A stretch of DNA of 64,000 nt, from contig NZ_KE992171.1 of assembly GCF_000466425.1 (NCBI RefSeq), positions 2,176 through 66,175 on the forward strand. Direction: 5' to 3'. Position numbers and translations under genes: made by a program. Within the stretch, counting starts at the first letter, position 1; each line of letters starts with the position of its first letter. The stretch is from Capnocytophaga sp. oral taxon 863 str. F0517. Lineage in GTDB: Bacteria; Bacteroidota; Bacteroidia; Flavobacteriales; Flavobacteriaceae. Of this stretch, positions 43,601 to 51,484 are shown piece after piece. The notes beneath the pieces were generated by a model. The model saw nothing but the letters and a program-made list of their open reading frames with translations. It did no database searches and had not been told where the DNA came from.

Positions 43601-44346
43601 GAGTTTTTAGGTTTTAATTTGTCTTTGGTATAGGGCGATAAGGCCAAGCGTCCTGTAACGGAGGCATTATCAAAAAGGAGCGGATCCCAAGAGGGGTATC
43701 CCTTCCAGAGCATCTGCTTGATTTCTACTAAGGCCTCCAAGGGATAGGATGCGAGTTTGTTGTTAAAGTAGCCCAGTTCCTTGTCAAGGTCGGTGGTATT
43801 CTCAAAAACACGTGCATAAAGCCCTTTTTTCTCAGCCCAATACGCATTTTTCCATTGGTCAGGTGTGAGCGAAAGCTCTGCGAGGGCTCCCACGCCCATT
43901 TTTCGTTCGATGGCAGGAGCAATCACAAAAGGGCCTATCCCTATACTCAATTCAGGCAAGCGGATGGCAGCCGCTTCGGTCGCAAAGACATAATCACAAG
44001 CGGCCAATATGCCTACCCCGCCACCGACCGCCTTGCCATGTGCCCTTGCAATGACCGGTTTTTGACAGTTGCGAATAGCACAGAGTACGCGAGCAAAGCC
44101 ACTGAAAAAGCACTGGCCACTCTCGGGAGAATCTACCTCTACCAATTCGTTGAAGAAAGCTCCTGCACAGAAGGCTTTTTCACCCTTACTTCTCAAGATG
44201 ACGATCTTGACCGCTTCATGGGTAGAGAGGGCGTCTAACTCCTTGGCCAAACGCTGGAGTAGCTCCATGGAGAGTGCATTGGCCTGTTCGGAGGCAAATT
44301 CTATAGTGGCGATACTGCCGCCGAAGGTAGTGTATACGTAATCCAT
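43597..44346 (-). CDS. Enoyl-CoA hydratase/isomerase family protein
   Basis: 249 aa crotonase-fold protein. Family marks: ILRSKGEKAFCAGAFFNEL with the oxyanion-forming segment, and the KPVIARAHGKAVGGGVGILAACDYVFATEAA signature (about 97-127), then LPELSIGIGPFVIAP. Catalytic glutamates typical of true hydratases are not obvious in this alignment by eye, so isomerase or other crotonase activity is possible. Coupled to the small membrane gene and alr. Confidence 0.87.
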   Translation of the reverse strand: MDYVYTTFGGSIATIEFASEQANALSMELLQRLAKELDALSTHEAVKIVILRSKGEKAFCAGAFFNELVEVDSPESGQCFFSGFARVLCAIRNCQKPVIARAHGKAVGGGVGILAACDYVFATEAAAIRLPELSIGIGPFVIAPAIERKMGVGALAELSLTPDQWKNAYWAEKKGLYARVFENTTDLDKELGYFNNKLASYPLEALVEIKQMLWKGYPSWDPLLFDNASVTGRLALSPYTKDKLKPKNS

Positions 44347-44355
44347 AGTTTTTAG

Positions 44356-44397
44356 TTTTTAGTAGTTAGTTTTTAGTAGTTAGTTTTTAGTAGTTAG
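44356..44397. repeat. Three perfect tandem copies of a 14-base unit
   Basis: TTTTTAGTAGTTAG repeated three times exactly, with partial copies on either side, then CTAATCACTAAC words. It lies directly upstream of the enoyl-CoA hydratase start and may vary in copy number between strains. Confidence 0.85.
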
Positions 44398-44414
44398 TTT
44401 CTAATCACTAACAA

Positions 44415-45368
44415 CTAATCACTATCCACTAAATCATATTTGATGATTCTTTCAGTTACTAAATAAATACCATTATCGCTGGAGGCGATTTTTTTAATCC
44501 AGTTGTCATGAGTGTCGTATAGATAAGTATAGTAAAAAAACGTCTTCTGCTTAACTTTGGGTCTTTCTAAGAGATCACCCTCTTCCTTGAGTTCAATGGT
44601 GAGATCGCCTTTTTCGTTATACTCATAGGTGTATTTGATAAAAAGGGTATTGTCCCACCAGTGTTCTTTTCGTATAACTCTCCCTTGGCTGTCATACCTA
44701 TAAATATCACGATATAAGATATCACCAGAGGAGGTGTTCTCCCAACGGACTTTGGTCAGTTGTCCTTGTGGGTTATAGGTAAAACTAAGACAGGTATCAT
44801 GAGAAGAAATCTTGTCCTGATTATGTTGTACATGTGTGATATTCTCCTCGATCAGTAGCCCTGAGCTATCATAAGTATAAGTCCGATGTTCGTTCAACAA
44901 ATCCCCTTGATAGATGAGCGAAGAGATGATATTCGCCTTTGGATTGGGGTCATCTTGAGGATAGATATAGATGGCCGACCAATAGTTATCTCGCTTCTTA
45001 TAGGAGGGTTCGGCCGTATCATAGAGCTGGTCATAGCCCATAGGACGAGAAAGGCTGTCGTATAAGAACACCTTTTTCATCATACAATGCTTAGGGGTGT
45101 CATATTCCTGATAGATCCACGTTCGCCCAAGCTCATCAAAGGTTAGGCTGCGCCTTACCACCTCTAAGGTCTTGTACTGCTTCTCATAGGTACGATTGCG
45201 GTAGTGCTCCAAGGAGGTATAGTAATTTTCCTCCACGAAAAGCACCTTACCCTTGAGGCTTTTGAACTCCTCATAGGAGGACACCTGCTGGGCTTTTGCA
45301 TAAAAGCAAATAAACAATACCCCTAATAGTGACCAGCGGCGAATAACTAATGATAAATTCCAAGACAT
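44415..45368 (-). CDS. Secreted YD-repeat-like protein
   Basis: 317 aa with an N-terminal signal peptide (first about 26 residues, ending AKAQ). The body carries YD/RHS-type repeats: RHQ-like TYTYDSSGLLIEE, SFTYNPQGQLTKV, IYRYDSQGRVIRK, TYEYNEKGDLTIE and YLYDTHDNWIKK. Such repeats form beta-rich shells or adhesin-like structures. No toxin domain is visible at the C-terminus, and the function is unknown. The downstream gene encodes a SUKH-like protein. Confidence 0.7.
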   Translation of the reverse strand: MSWNLSLVIRRWSLLGVLFICFYAKAQQVSSYEEFKSLKGKVLFVEENYYTSLEHYRNRTYEKQYKTLEVVRRSLTFDELGRTWIYQEYDTPKHCMMKKVFLYDSLSRPMGYDQLYDTAEPSYKKRDNYWSAIYIYPQDDPNPKANIISSLIYQGDLLNEHRTYTYDSSGLLIEENITHVQHNQDKISSHDTCLSFTYNPQGQLTKVRWENTSSGDILYRDIYRYDSQGRVIRKEHWWDNTLFIKYTYEYNEKGDLTIELKEEGDLLERPKVKQKTFFYYTYLYDTHDNWIKKIASSDNGIYLVTERIIKYDLVDSD

Positions 45369-45398
45369 ATCTACACCTCCCTCCTATAATCCTATAAT

Positions 45399-46064
45399 TT
45401 AGAAAGTTACTATTTCTCCTCTCCAGAACTTCATAGCTGTTTCGGCAAACTCTTTTACATAGTCGTCTTCATCGTCAAGGAAAGGTTTTATATGGGCATC
45501 TACCTCCGAAGCAATAGAAAGAACTATGATAGAGTAGATATGAGAAGAACGGCTTTGATCGTAGCTCTCATCTTCTGTATCAAGGTTGTCAATCTCTTGG
45601 TATAACTGTTCTATAATTTGCTTTCTCCCTTGAAAGTCTTCTAAGGTTTTAGAAGGAAAATCAAATACATTTTCAGAGAGTTCTTTTAACTCGTAAAAGT
45701 CATAAGCTTCCTTGTGTTGCTCAATAACTTCAAGCAAACGACTGATGCTCTTAAAGCGAGGTTGTTGTTGGTCTTGTTCTTCATGATCAAGATGACAGAC
45801 CATTCCCTTACGAGCTCCTCCTACAAAGACACACCAATAATTGGAATTTTCATCCGTAAGAATCACTTTCAAATCATTAAAGAGCGTATAATCATTAAAG
45901 AAATCCTGCATTCCCTCAAAATCCTTATCTTCAACAGCTATAAAACCATCTCTTCCACGTATAAAACGTTCTTCCCCATAGAATTTTTCCAATTCTTCTA
46001 TGTCTTTACTATCAATTCCAGCTTTTCTAAGTTCATCAAATACTTTCATATATTTTTTACCCAT
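45399..46064 (-). CDS. SUKH (SMI1/KNR4)-like domain protein
   Basis: 221 aa acidic cytoplasmic protein. The N-terminal half looks like the SUKH fold (YGEERFIRGRDGFIAVEDKDF, NDLKVILTDENSNYWCVFVGG, KGMVCHLDHEE), a fold that neutralises many polymorphic toxins but also serves other roles. The C-terminal half is helical and acidic. No toxin is recognisable beside it; the secreted YD-repeat protein is a candidate relative. Alternative start at 46049. It overlaps the polyprenyl synthetase stop. Confidence 0.5.
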   Translation of the reverse strand: MGKKYMKVFDELRKAGIDSKDIEELEKFYGEERFIRGRDGFIAVEDKDFEGMQDFFNDYTLFNDLKVILTDENSNYWCVFVGGARKGMVCHLDHEEQDQQQPRFKSISRLLEVIEQHKEAYDFYELKELSENVFDFPSKTLEDFQGRKQIIEQLYQEIDNLDTEDESYDQSRSSHIYSIIVLSIASEVDAHIKPFLDDEDDYVKEFAETAMKFWRGEIVTF

Positions 46065-47035
46065 TAAATGGTTCTATTCATAAGGCTTCGACCAAATTCT
46101 TTTAGAATATCCTTTTTCTCCTGAGGAATATCAAGGGTATCTAAGATAGTGAATGCCTCCATGGTGTAGGCTTCTACACGTTCTCTTAGATAAGTATGGC
46201 TTTGGGTGGCAACGAAAAGCTCGGTGACACGAGCTATTTTTTCTGCTTCACTCTTAGGCTCGGTCGTATAGAGCGTATGTAGCTCTTGCTTTTGTTCTGG
46301 TGTACCTTTCTCTAAAGCCTTGAGATAGAGGAGTGTTTTCTTATTTTGAAGAATATCTCCCCCGATTTTCTTGCCAAAGGTGTCATCGCCAAAGGTGTCC
46401 AAATAATCGTCCTGTAACTGGTAAGCAATGCCCAAGGTGAGTCCAAAATCGTATATTTTTTGCTTATTTTCTTCCGTAGTCTGTGCAATGATTGCTCCCA
46501 TTTTGAGTGCAGCTCCTACCAGAACGGCTGTCTTGTAAGCAATCATCTTGAGATATTGGTCTGTGGAGACTTGTGCTTGTTGCTCGAAATCCACATCATA
46601 CTGTTGTCCTTCGCATACTTCTACGGCAGTTTTGCTGAATATCTTGGCCAATTCCTGAAAGATAGCCGGTTCATACTGCTCGAAATATTGGTAAGCAAGA
46701 ATCAGCATGGTATCGCCAGAGAGGATACCCGTGTTGAGGTTCCACTTGGTGTGTACCGTAGGCTGTCCGCGCCTTAGAGGCGCCTCGTCCATAATATCGT
46801 CATGAACCAAGGAGAAGTTATGGAAGATCTCCACAGCAAGGGCAGCATAGAGCGCCTTGTGATAATCCGTCCCAAAGATGTCCGCACTGAGCATCGTAAG
46901 GGTAGGGCGCAAGCGCTTGCCCCCTACCTGAAGAATATAGTGGATAGGATCGTATAAGTTCTTAGGTTCCCGCTCCACTAAGTGCTTTTTCATAAAGGCG
47001 AGAAACTCATTTTGGTAATCCGTAATGATTTGCAT
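46064..47035 (-). CDS. Polyprenyl diphosphate synthase family protein
   Basis: 323 aa trans-prenyltransferase that lengthens isoprenoid chains for quinones or related lipids. First aspartate-rich motif DDIMD at 79-83 followed by RRGQPTVH, second motif QLQDDYLDTFGDD near 206. Chain length (octaprenyl versus shorter) cannot be told from sequence alone. It starts after queH with 5 bases between, so they may share a transcript. Confidence 0.9.
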   Translation of the reverse strand: MQIITDYQNEFLAFMKKHLVEREPKNLYDPIHYILQVGGKRLRPTLTMLSADIFGTDYHKALYAALAVEIFHNFSLVHDDIMDEAPLRRGQPTVHTKWNLNTGILSGDTMLILAYQYFEQYEPAIFQELAKIFSKTAVEVCEGQQYDVDFEQQAQVSTDQYLKMIAYKTAVLVGAALKMGAIIAQTTEENKQKIYDFGLTLGIAYQLQDDYLDTFGDDTFGKKIGGDILQNKKTLLYLKALEKGTPEQKQELHTLYTTEPKSEAEKIARVTELFVATQSHTYLRERVEAYTMEAFTILDTLDIPQEKKDILKEFGRSLMNRTI

Positions 47036-47040
47036 AGTTC

Positions 47041-47709
47041 TTACTGTTTGTCATTATTATCATCTACTCCATAGTATTTGACTCCTATCTCTATGCGTTC
47101 TCTGCCATGTTCCAAACGCCAACGATTGGTGTCGCGAAGGGAATAAGCACAACCGCAATACTCCTGCATATAGAAATGCTCGCGCTTGCTAATCTCCAAC
47201 ATACGTGCGGAACCTCCTTTCTTTCGCCAGTTATGTGTCCAATAGGTAAGTCCTTCATAGGGAGCTACTGCACGTAGACCGCTGTCATTGATTTGATCAA
47301 AATTCTTCCAACGGGAGATACCCAAGGAGCTAGTGATGGTGTCAAACCCATTTTCGTAAGCATAGAGGGCAGTACGCTCAAAGCGCATATCGAAACACAT
47401 GGTGCAACGCTTCCCACGTTCAGGCTCGTTCTCCATGCCTTTGGCTCTTTCATACCAATTATCTACATCGTAATCCGCATCAATGATAGGAATGCCGAGT
47501 TTTTCGGCGAAACGTATATTCTCATTCTTACGAATTTCATATTCCTTTTTAGGATGGATATTAGGGTTGTAGAAGAAGATAGTGAACTCAATACCAGAGG
47601 CACTGATAGCTTCCATAACTTCTCCCGAACAAGGGGCGCAACAAGAATGCAAAAGGAGCTTTTTTCCTCCATTGGGTAAGACTAATTTCTCTCTTATAAA
47701 TTCTTCCAT
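47041..47709 (-). CDS. queH: Epoxyqueuosine reductase QueH
   Basis: 222 aa metal-dependent enzyme that reduces epoxyqueuosine to queuosine in tRNA; the non-cobalamin alternative to QueG. The N-terminal [13 protein letters not shown] motif (C23, C24, C27) and the later [11 protein letters not shown] and CGCAY cysteines match the family. The gene has its own TACCTTTG box at 47807-47814 and a terminator-like hairpin in its leader. Confidence 0.9.
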   Translation of the reverse strand: MEEFIREKLVLPNGGKKLLLHSCCAPCSGEVMEAISASGIEFTIFFYNPNIHPKKEYEIRKNENIRFAEKLGIPIIDADYDVDNWYERAKGMENEPERGKRCTMCFDMRFERTALYAYENGFDTITSSLGISRWKNFDQINDSGLRAVAPYEGLTYWTHNWRKKGGSARMLEISKREHFYMQEYCGCAYSLRDTNRWRLEHGRERIEIGVKYYGVDDNNDKQ

Positions 47710-47726
47710 AGTAAAGACTTTAATCT

Positions 47727-47761
47727 AAAAAAGACTTTCACGTGAAGATGAAAGCCTTTTT
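47727..47761 (-). promoter_or_regulatory. Terminator-like hairpin in the queH leader (possible attenuator)
   Basis: On the minus strand the arms (47749-47761 and 47727-47740) form a long stem with one G-U wobble, followed by a U-run, ending 18 bases before the queH start. The predicted queH transcription start (about 47800) is upstream of it, so it can stop queH transcripts as well as fabD read-through. Confidence 0.6.
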
Positions 47762-47806
47762 CAATTATCATATTATGAGCAACTATACTAAACGATTAGA
47801 TCGATG

Positions 47807-47814
47807 CAAAGGTA
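47807..47814 (-). promoter_or_regulatory. -7 promoter box of queH
   Basis: Reads TACCTTTG on the minus strand, about 98 bases before the queH start codon. Confidence 0.5.
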
Positions 47815-47854
47815 CGATATTTTTTGAGATATACAATGTTTTTTAGAATTTCTT

Positions 47855-48733
47855 TTAAGCGGAAAAGACTTGGGCTTCTTTGTTGATTTTCTTAACCAAT
47901 CCCTGAAGTACCTTCCCAGGAGCGAGTTCATAGAACTCGGTGGCGCCATCGGCAATCATCTGCTGGACACTCTGAGTCCACTTCACCGGAGCGGTAAGCT
48001 GTGCGATAAGATTTTGCTTGATGGCTTCAGGATCGGTTACCGCAGTAGTGGTCACATTCTGATAGATAGGGCAGAGTGGTTTTTGGAAGGAAATCTCTCC
48101 GATAGCCTTGGCCAATTCCTCCTCGGCAGGCTTCATCAGTACAGAGTGGAAAGCTCCCCCTACCGCAAGAATCTGAGCACGCTTGGCACCTGCCGCCTTG
48201 AGGGTTTCACAAGCTTTCTCCACTGCCTCATAGGCTCCAGAGATAACCAACTGTCCTGGACAGTTATAGTTGGCTGGGGTTACCACACCCTCAGTATCCT
48301 TACATACTTGTTCAACTACAGCGTTGTCCAAGCCTAAGATAGCCGCCATGGTACCTCGCTCCAATTCGCAGGCCTTTTGCATAGCTTCGGCACGCTTGGC
48401 TACCAGGCGTAAGCCCTGTTCGAAGGTCAGTACGTCACTGGCTACCAAGGCGGAGAACTCGCCCAAGGAGTGTCCAGCTACCATATCAGGTTTGAAAGCA
48501 TCGCCCAAGACCTGACGCTGAATAACAGAGTGAAGGAAAATCGCAGGCTGGGTAACACGTGTTTGCTTAAGAGCCTCTTCATCACCGGCGAACATGACTT
48601 CGGTGATAGCAAAGCCTAAAATAGCATTGGCTTCTTCAAAAAGCGATTTGGCAAGAGGACTGCTCTCATACAAGTCCTTTCCCATTCCCACAAACTGGGA
48701 ACCCTGCCCAGGGAAAATATAAGCTTTTTTCAT
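47855..48733 (-). CDS. fabD: Malonyl-CoA:ACP transacylase
   Basis: Moves malonyl groups from CoA to ACP to start fatty-acid elongation. Signature GQGSQFVGMGKDL at the start (9-21), active-site serine S89 in GHSLGEFSA, and a conserved GAFHSVLMKPAEEELA segment near 198. 292 aa, normal. Single gene with its own TATCTTTG box. Confidence 0.95.
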   Translation of the reverse strand: MKKAYIFPGQGSQFVGMGKDLYESSPLAKSLFEEANAILGFAITEVMFAGDEEALKQTRVTQPAIFLHSVIQRQVLGDAFKPDMVAGHSLGEFSALVASDVLTFEQGLRLVAKRAEAMQKACELERGTMAAILGLDNAVVEQVCKDTEGVVTPANYNCPGQLVISGAYEAVEKACETLKAAGAKRAQILAVGGAFHSVLMKPAEEELAKAIGEISFQKPLCPIYQNVTTTAVTDPEAIKQNLIAQLTAPVKWTQSVQQMIADGATEFYELAPGKVLQGLVKKINKEAQVFSA

Positions 48734-48762
48734 GGGTATTCTTGATTAAGTGTATCAGAGGG

Positions 48763-48770
48763 CAAAGATA
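48763..48770 (-). promoter_or_regulatory. -7 promoter box of fabD
   Basis: Reads TATCTTTG on the minus strand, 30 bases upstream of the fabD ATG. Confidence 0.55.
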
Positions 48771-48828
48771 GGTTTTTTTCGGGAGATGAGCAAGAGAGAT
48801 TTTGAAATGAAATTTTATAAAAACAGGC

Positions 48829-48857
48829 TTGTATATTCGAAAAAAATAGTAAATTTG
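48829..48857 (+). promoter_or_regulatory. Promoter of the plus-strand glycosyltransferase group
   Basis: TTG at 48829-48831, 18 bases, TAAATTTG at 48850-48857, 33 bases upstream of the first gene. Confidence 0.5.
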
Positions 48858-48889
48858 CACTTTGGAATGGCTATCATCTTGCTTAACTT

Positions 48890-49642
48890 ATGAAAATATC
48901 AGTTGTTATCAATACCTATAATGCTGAAAAACACTTAGCTACTGTCTTGGAAACGGTGAAAGATTTTGATGAGGTAATCATTTGTGATATGCACAGCAAT
49001 GATCATACGATTGCTATAGCAGAGCGCTATGGATGCAAAATTGTCTATTGTGAGCGTTTCCCTTATGTAGAACCTGCTAGGAATTTTGCGGTTGCTCAGG
49101 CACAGCATCCATGGGTGTTAGTGATAGATGCAGATGAAACCGTTCCTGCAAAGCTTCGAGAATACCTCTATCAAATCACTGAAGATCCTGCCATAGGAGG
49201 GGTGTATATTCCCTTCAAGAATTACTTTATAGACCAGTATATGCGGTCAGCTTATCCTGATTTCAAATTGCGTTTTTTCAAAAAAGAAGGAGCCGATTGG
49301 CCTAAAGAAATACATTCAACGGTAAAGGTACAAGGGGAGGTAATCAAGATACCACGCCATAGAAAAGACTTAGCTTCAGAGCACTTAGCTAATGATTCAG
49401 TAACTACCATTCTTAGTAAGAATAATAATTACAGTACCCAAGAAGTGGAACGTCGTAAAGGCAAGCGGATAGGTTGGGGCAAACTGCTCTTTTCCCCTTT
49501 TTTTTGGTTTGTAAAGTATTATTTTATTAAAAAAGGGTGCTTAGATGGCAAGAGAGGATTTATTTTTGCCGTTCTTAAAGCCCAATACAAATTCTCTTGT
49601 CTAGCAAAGCTATATGAATACCAGCAAAAAAACAATAAATAA
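48890..49642 (+). CDS. Family 2 glycosyltransferase (WaaE/KdtX-like)
   Basis: 250 aa GT-A fold transferase. The start KISVVINTYNAEKHL and ICDMHSNDHTIAIAERYGC fit the LPS-core beta-1,4-glucosyltransferase type. The metal-binding DAD lies in VLVIDADETV (about 83). The SAYPDFKLRFFKKEGADWPKEIHS stretch is typical of the WaaE/LgtF type. It is the first of three plus-strand genes at the left edge of the glycan locus. Confidence 0.82.
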   Translation: MKISVVINTYNAEKHLATVLETVKDFDEVIICDMHSNDHTIAIAERYGCKIVYCERFPYVEPARNFAVAQAQHPWVLVIDADETVPAKLREYLYQITEDPAIGGVYIPFKNYFIDQYMRSAYPDFKLRFFKKEGADWPKEIHSTVKVQGEVIKIPRHRKDLASEHLANDSVTTILSKNNNYSTQEVERRKGKRIGWGKLLFSPFFWFVKYYFIKKGCLDGKRGFIFAVLKAQYKFSCLAKLYEYQQKNNK

Positions 49643-50660
49643 AGAGTTCTTAGAAAAGAAAATTATACTGATAATGCCTCCTGATTTTGAGCTTTATAAA
49701 GTATTTGAACAACAGTTGAGCTGTATGGGCTTTGATCAAGTGGAGGTGATAGCGCCTATATTTAAATATAACTTAAAGGGGAAAGTTCTTAATTTTTTTC
49801 AAAAGACATTCTTTAAAAATAAGGCCTATAAAAAGCAATTAATAGATACACACTATGCTCAAAAAGTAGCAAAGGTGTTGGATGGGTTCTCCAAAGGAGG
49901 AATAGATTATGCAGTGGTAATTCGCCCTGACAAATTGGATATTCAGACTATAGAGAAAATACATCAAGTGGCTCATAAAGTAGTAGCCTACCAGTGGGAT
50001 GGGCTTGCCCGCTTTCCAAAAGTATTTGATATTATAGGGTGTTTTGAACGTTTTTTTGTTTTTGATCCTCGAGATTTTTCTTTATATAAAGAAAAATATA
50101 CTAATATACTTCCTTGTACCAATTTTTATATGGATTTTCAACAGGAAAATATTATTTCTGAAACAAAGGAAGTATTATATGTAGGGATGTATATTGAAGA
50201 TAGGTTCCAATCATTACTGAGAGTAGTGAATAAATTGAGCCAATATGATTTAAACCTAAATATTAATCTCTTTTATGGAAGGAAAACACCTCCTTTTTTT
50301 CATCCAAATATCTCCTTCTTTACTAAAGGTATAAGTTTTCAAACATATTTATCCCTTGTCTGCAAGGCTTCAATTCTATTAGATATAAAAACAGTTGATC
50401 ATGAAGGACTTTCTTTTAGAGTATTTGAAGCTATAAAATATGAGAAAAAACTGATTACAAATAACACAACAATTAAGCAATACGATTTTTATCATCCTAA
50501 TAATATTTTTGTATTTGAGGAAGATAGTTTTCAAGGGCTTGAGTTATTCTTAAAAGGATCTTACACGCCATTATTAGAAGAAATAAAACAAAAATATAGT
50601 TTTACTAATTGGCTAAAATATGTGTTGAATATATCACCATATAAAGCATTGAATTATTGA
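49614..50660 (+). CDS. Glycosyltransferase-like protein (RfaS/CgeB-like)
   Basis: 348 aa with a GT-B-like layout. No strong family signature is visible; the EVLYVGMYIEDRFQSLLRVV segment and the C-terminal GLSFRVFEAIKYEKKLITNN and EEDSFQGLELFLKG motifs recall spore or LPS-core GT-B proteins (RfaS, CgeB). It starts 29 bases inside the preceding gene. Strongly AT-rich relative to the core. Function inferred from layout and neighbours only. Confidence 0.55.
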   Translation: MNTSKKTINKEFLEKKIILIMPPDFELYKVFEQQLSCMGFDQVEVIAPIFKYNLKGKVLNFFQKTFFKNKAYKKQLIDTHYAQKVAKVLDGFSKGGIDYAVVIRPDKLDIQTIEKIHQVAHKVVAYQWDGLARFPKVFDIIGCFERFFVFDPRDFSLYKEKYTNILPCTNFYMDFQQENIISETKEVLYVGMYIEDRFQSLLRVVNKLSQYDLNLNINLFYGRKTPPFFHPNISFFTKGISFQTYLSLVCKASILLDIKTVDHEGLSFRVFEAIKYEKKLITNNTTIKQYDFYHPNNIFVFEEDSFQGLELFLKGSYTPLLEEIKQKYSFTNWLKYVLNISPYKALNY

Positions 50661-50663
50661 TAA

Positions 50664-51476
50664 ATGAAGGTATCTATTATTGTAACTTGTTATAATCAAG
50701 AGGTGTTTTTTGATGAAACGCTTAGTAGCATAGCCCGGCAGACCTATACTGATTGGGAGTGTATTATTATAGATGATGGTTCTACAGATACATCTGGACA
50801 AATAGCCAAGAAATGGCAAGAAAAAGATAGTAGATTTCTATATTTCTATAAAAAAAATGGGGGTGTAAGTAATGCTCGTAACATGGGGCTTAGTAAAGTG
50901 ACAGGTGATTTTATACAATTCTTGGATGGAGATGATACTATACAACCTACAAAATTGGAGGAAAGTATAAAGTTATTTATAGACAAAGGATGTGATATAG
51001 TGGTTACTAATTTCTATGAGATGAAGGGTAAAGAGGAGCGCCCTCCCTTCTGTGATCTTACGAAATATAAGTTTATCTATAAAAATATTCTTTTAAGGTG
51101 GGATATAGATTTTAATATCCCCATTCATTGTTTCCTCTTTACAAGGGCTATTATAGGAAATACGATTTTTGAAGAAACTATTTTTGCTAAGGAAGATTGG
51201 ATTATGTGGATAAAAATATTTAAAAAATCTCCTAAAGTACTATTTATAGATTCTCCACTTGCGATATATAGAATTCACGAACAAAATGCAACAAGGAATA
51301 AAGAACTTATGGAAAGGAATACAGAGATGGCACTATCTTATATTTTGAAGGAAGAAAACTTGTATTTTGATGCTTTTTTTCTAAAGATAATAGCCCAATA
51401 CAAAGAAAAAATACATAAAATACAATCACGTCCTTGGTATAAAAAAGTTTTTTATGCACTTATAGGAAAAGAATGA
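50664..51476 (+). CDS. Family 2 glycosyltransferase
   Basis: 270 aa. KVSIIVTCYNQEVFFDETLSS at the N-terminus, IIIDDGSTDTSGQIAKKW, then the DXD in FIQFLDGDDTIQP and EDWIMWIKIF as the acceptor-side motif. It is a typical inverting GT2 of surface glycan synthesis. Its gene is very AT-rich. It converges head-to-head with a minus-strand gene only 8 bases away. Confidence 0.88.
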   Translation: MKVSIIVTCYNQEVFFDETLSSIARQTYTDWECIIIDDGSTDTSGQIAKKWQEKDSRFLYFYKKNGGVSNARNMGLSKVTGDFIQFLDGDDTIQPTKLEESIKLFIDKGCDIVVTNFYEMKGKEERPPFCDLTKYKFIYKNILLRWDIDFNIPIHCFLFTRAIIGNTIFEETIFAKEDWIMWIKIFKKSPKVLFIDSPLAIYRIHEQNATRNKELMERNTEMALSYILKEENLYFDAFFLKIIAQYKEKIHKIQSRPWYKKVFYALIGKE

Positions 51477-51484
51477 GTGTACTA

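Noticed and set aside
47720-47806. preQ1 riboswitch in the queH leader
   Set aside because: The leader lacks the conserved sequence I would expect for a preQ1 class; it has a hairpin only, so I list it as a possible attenuator.
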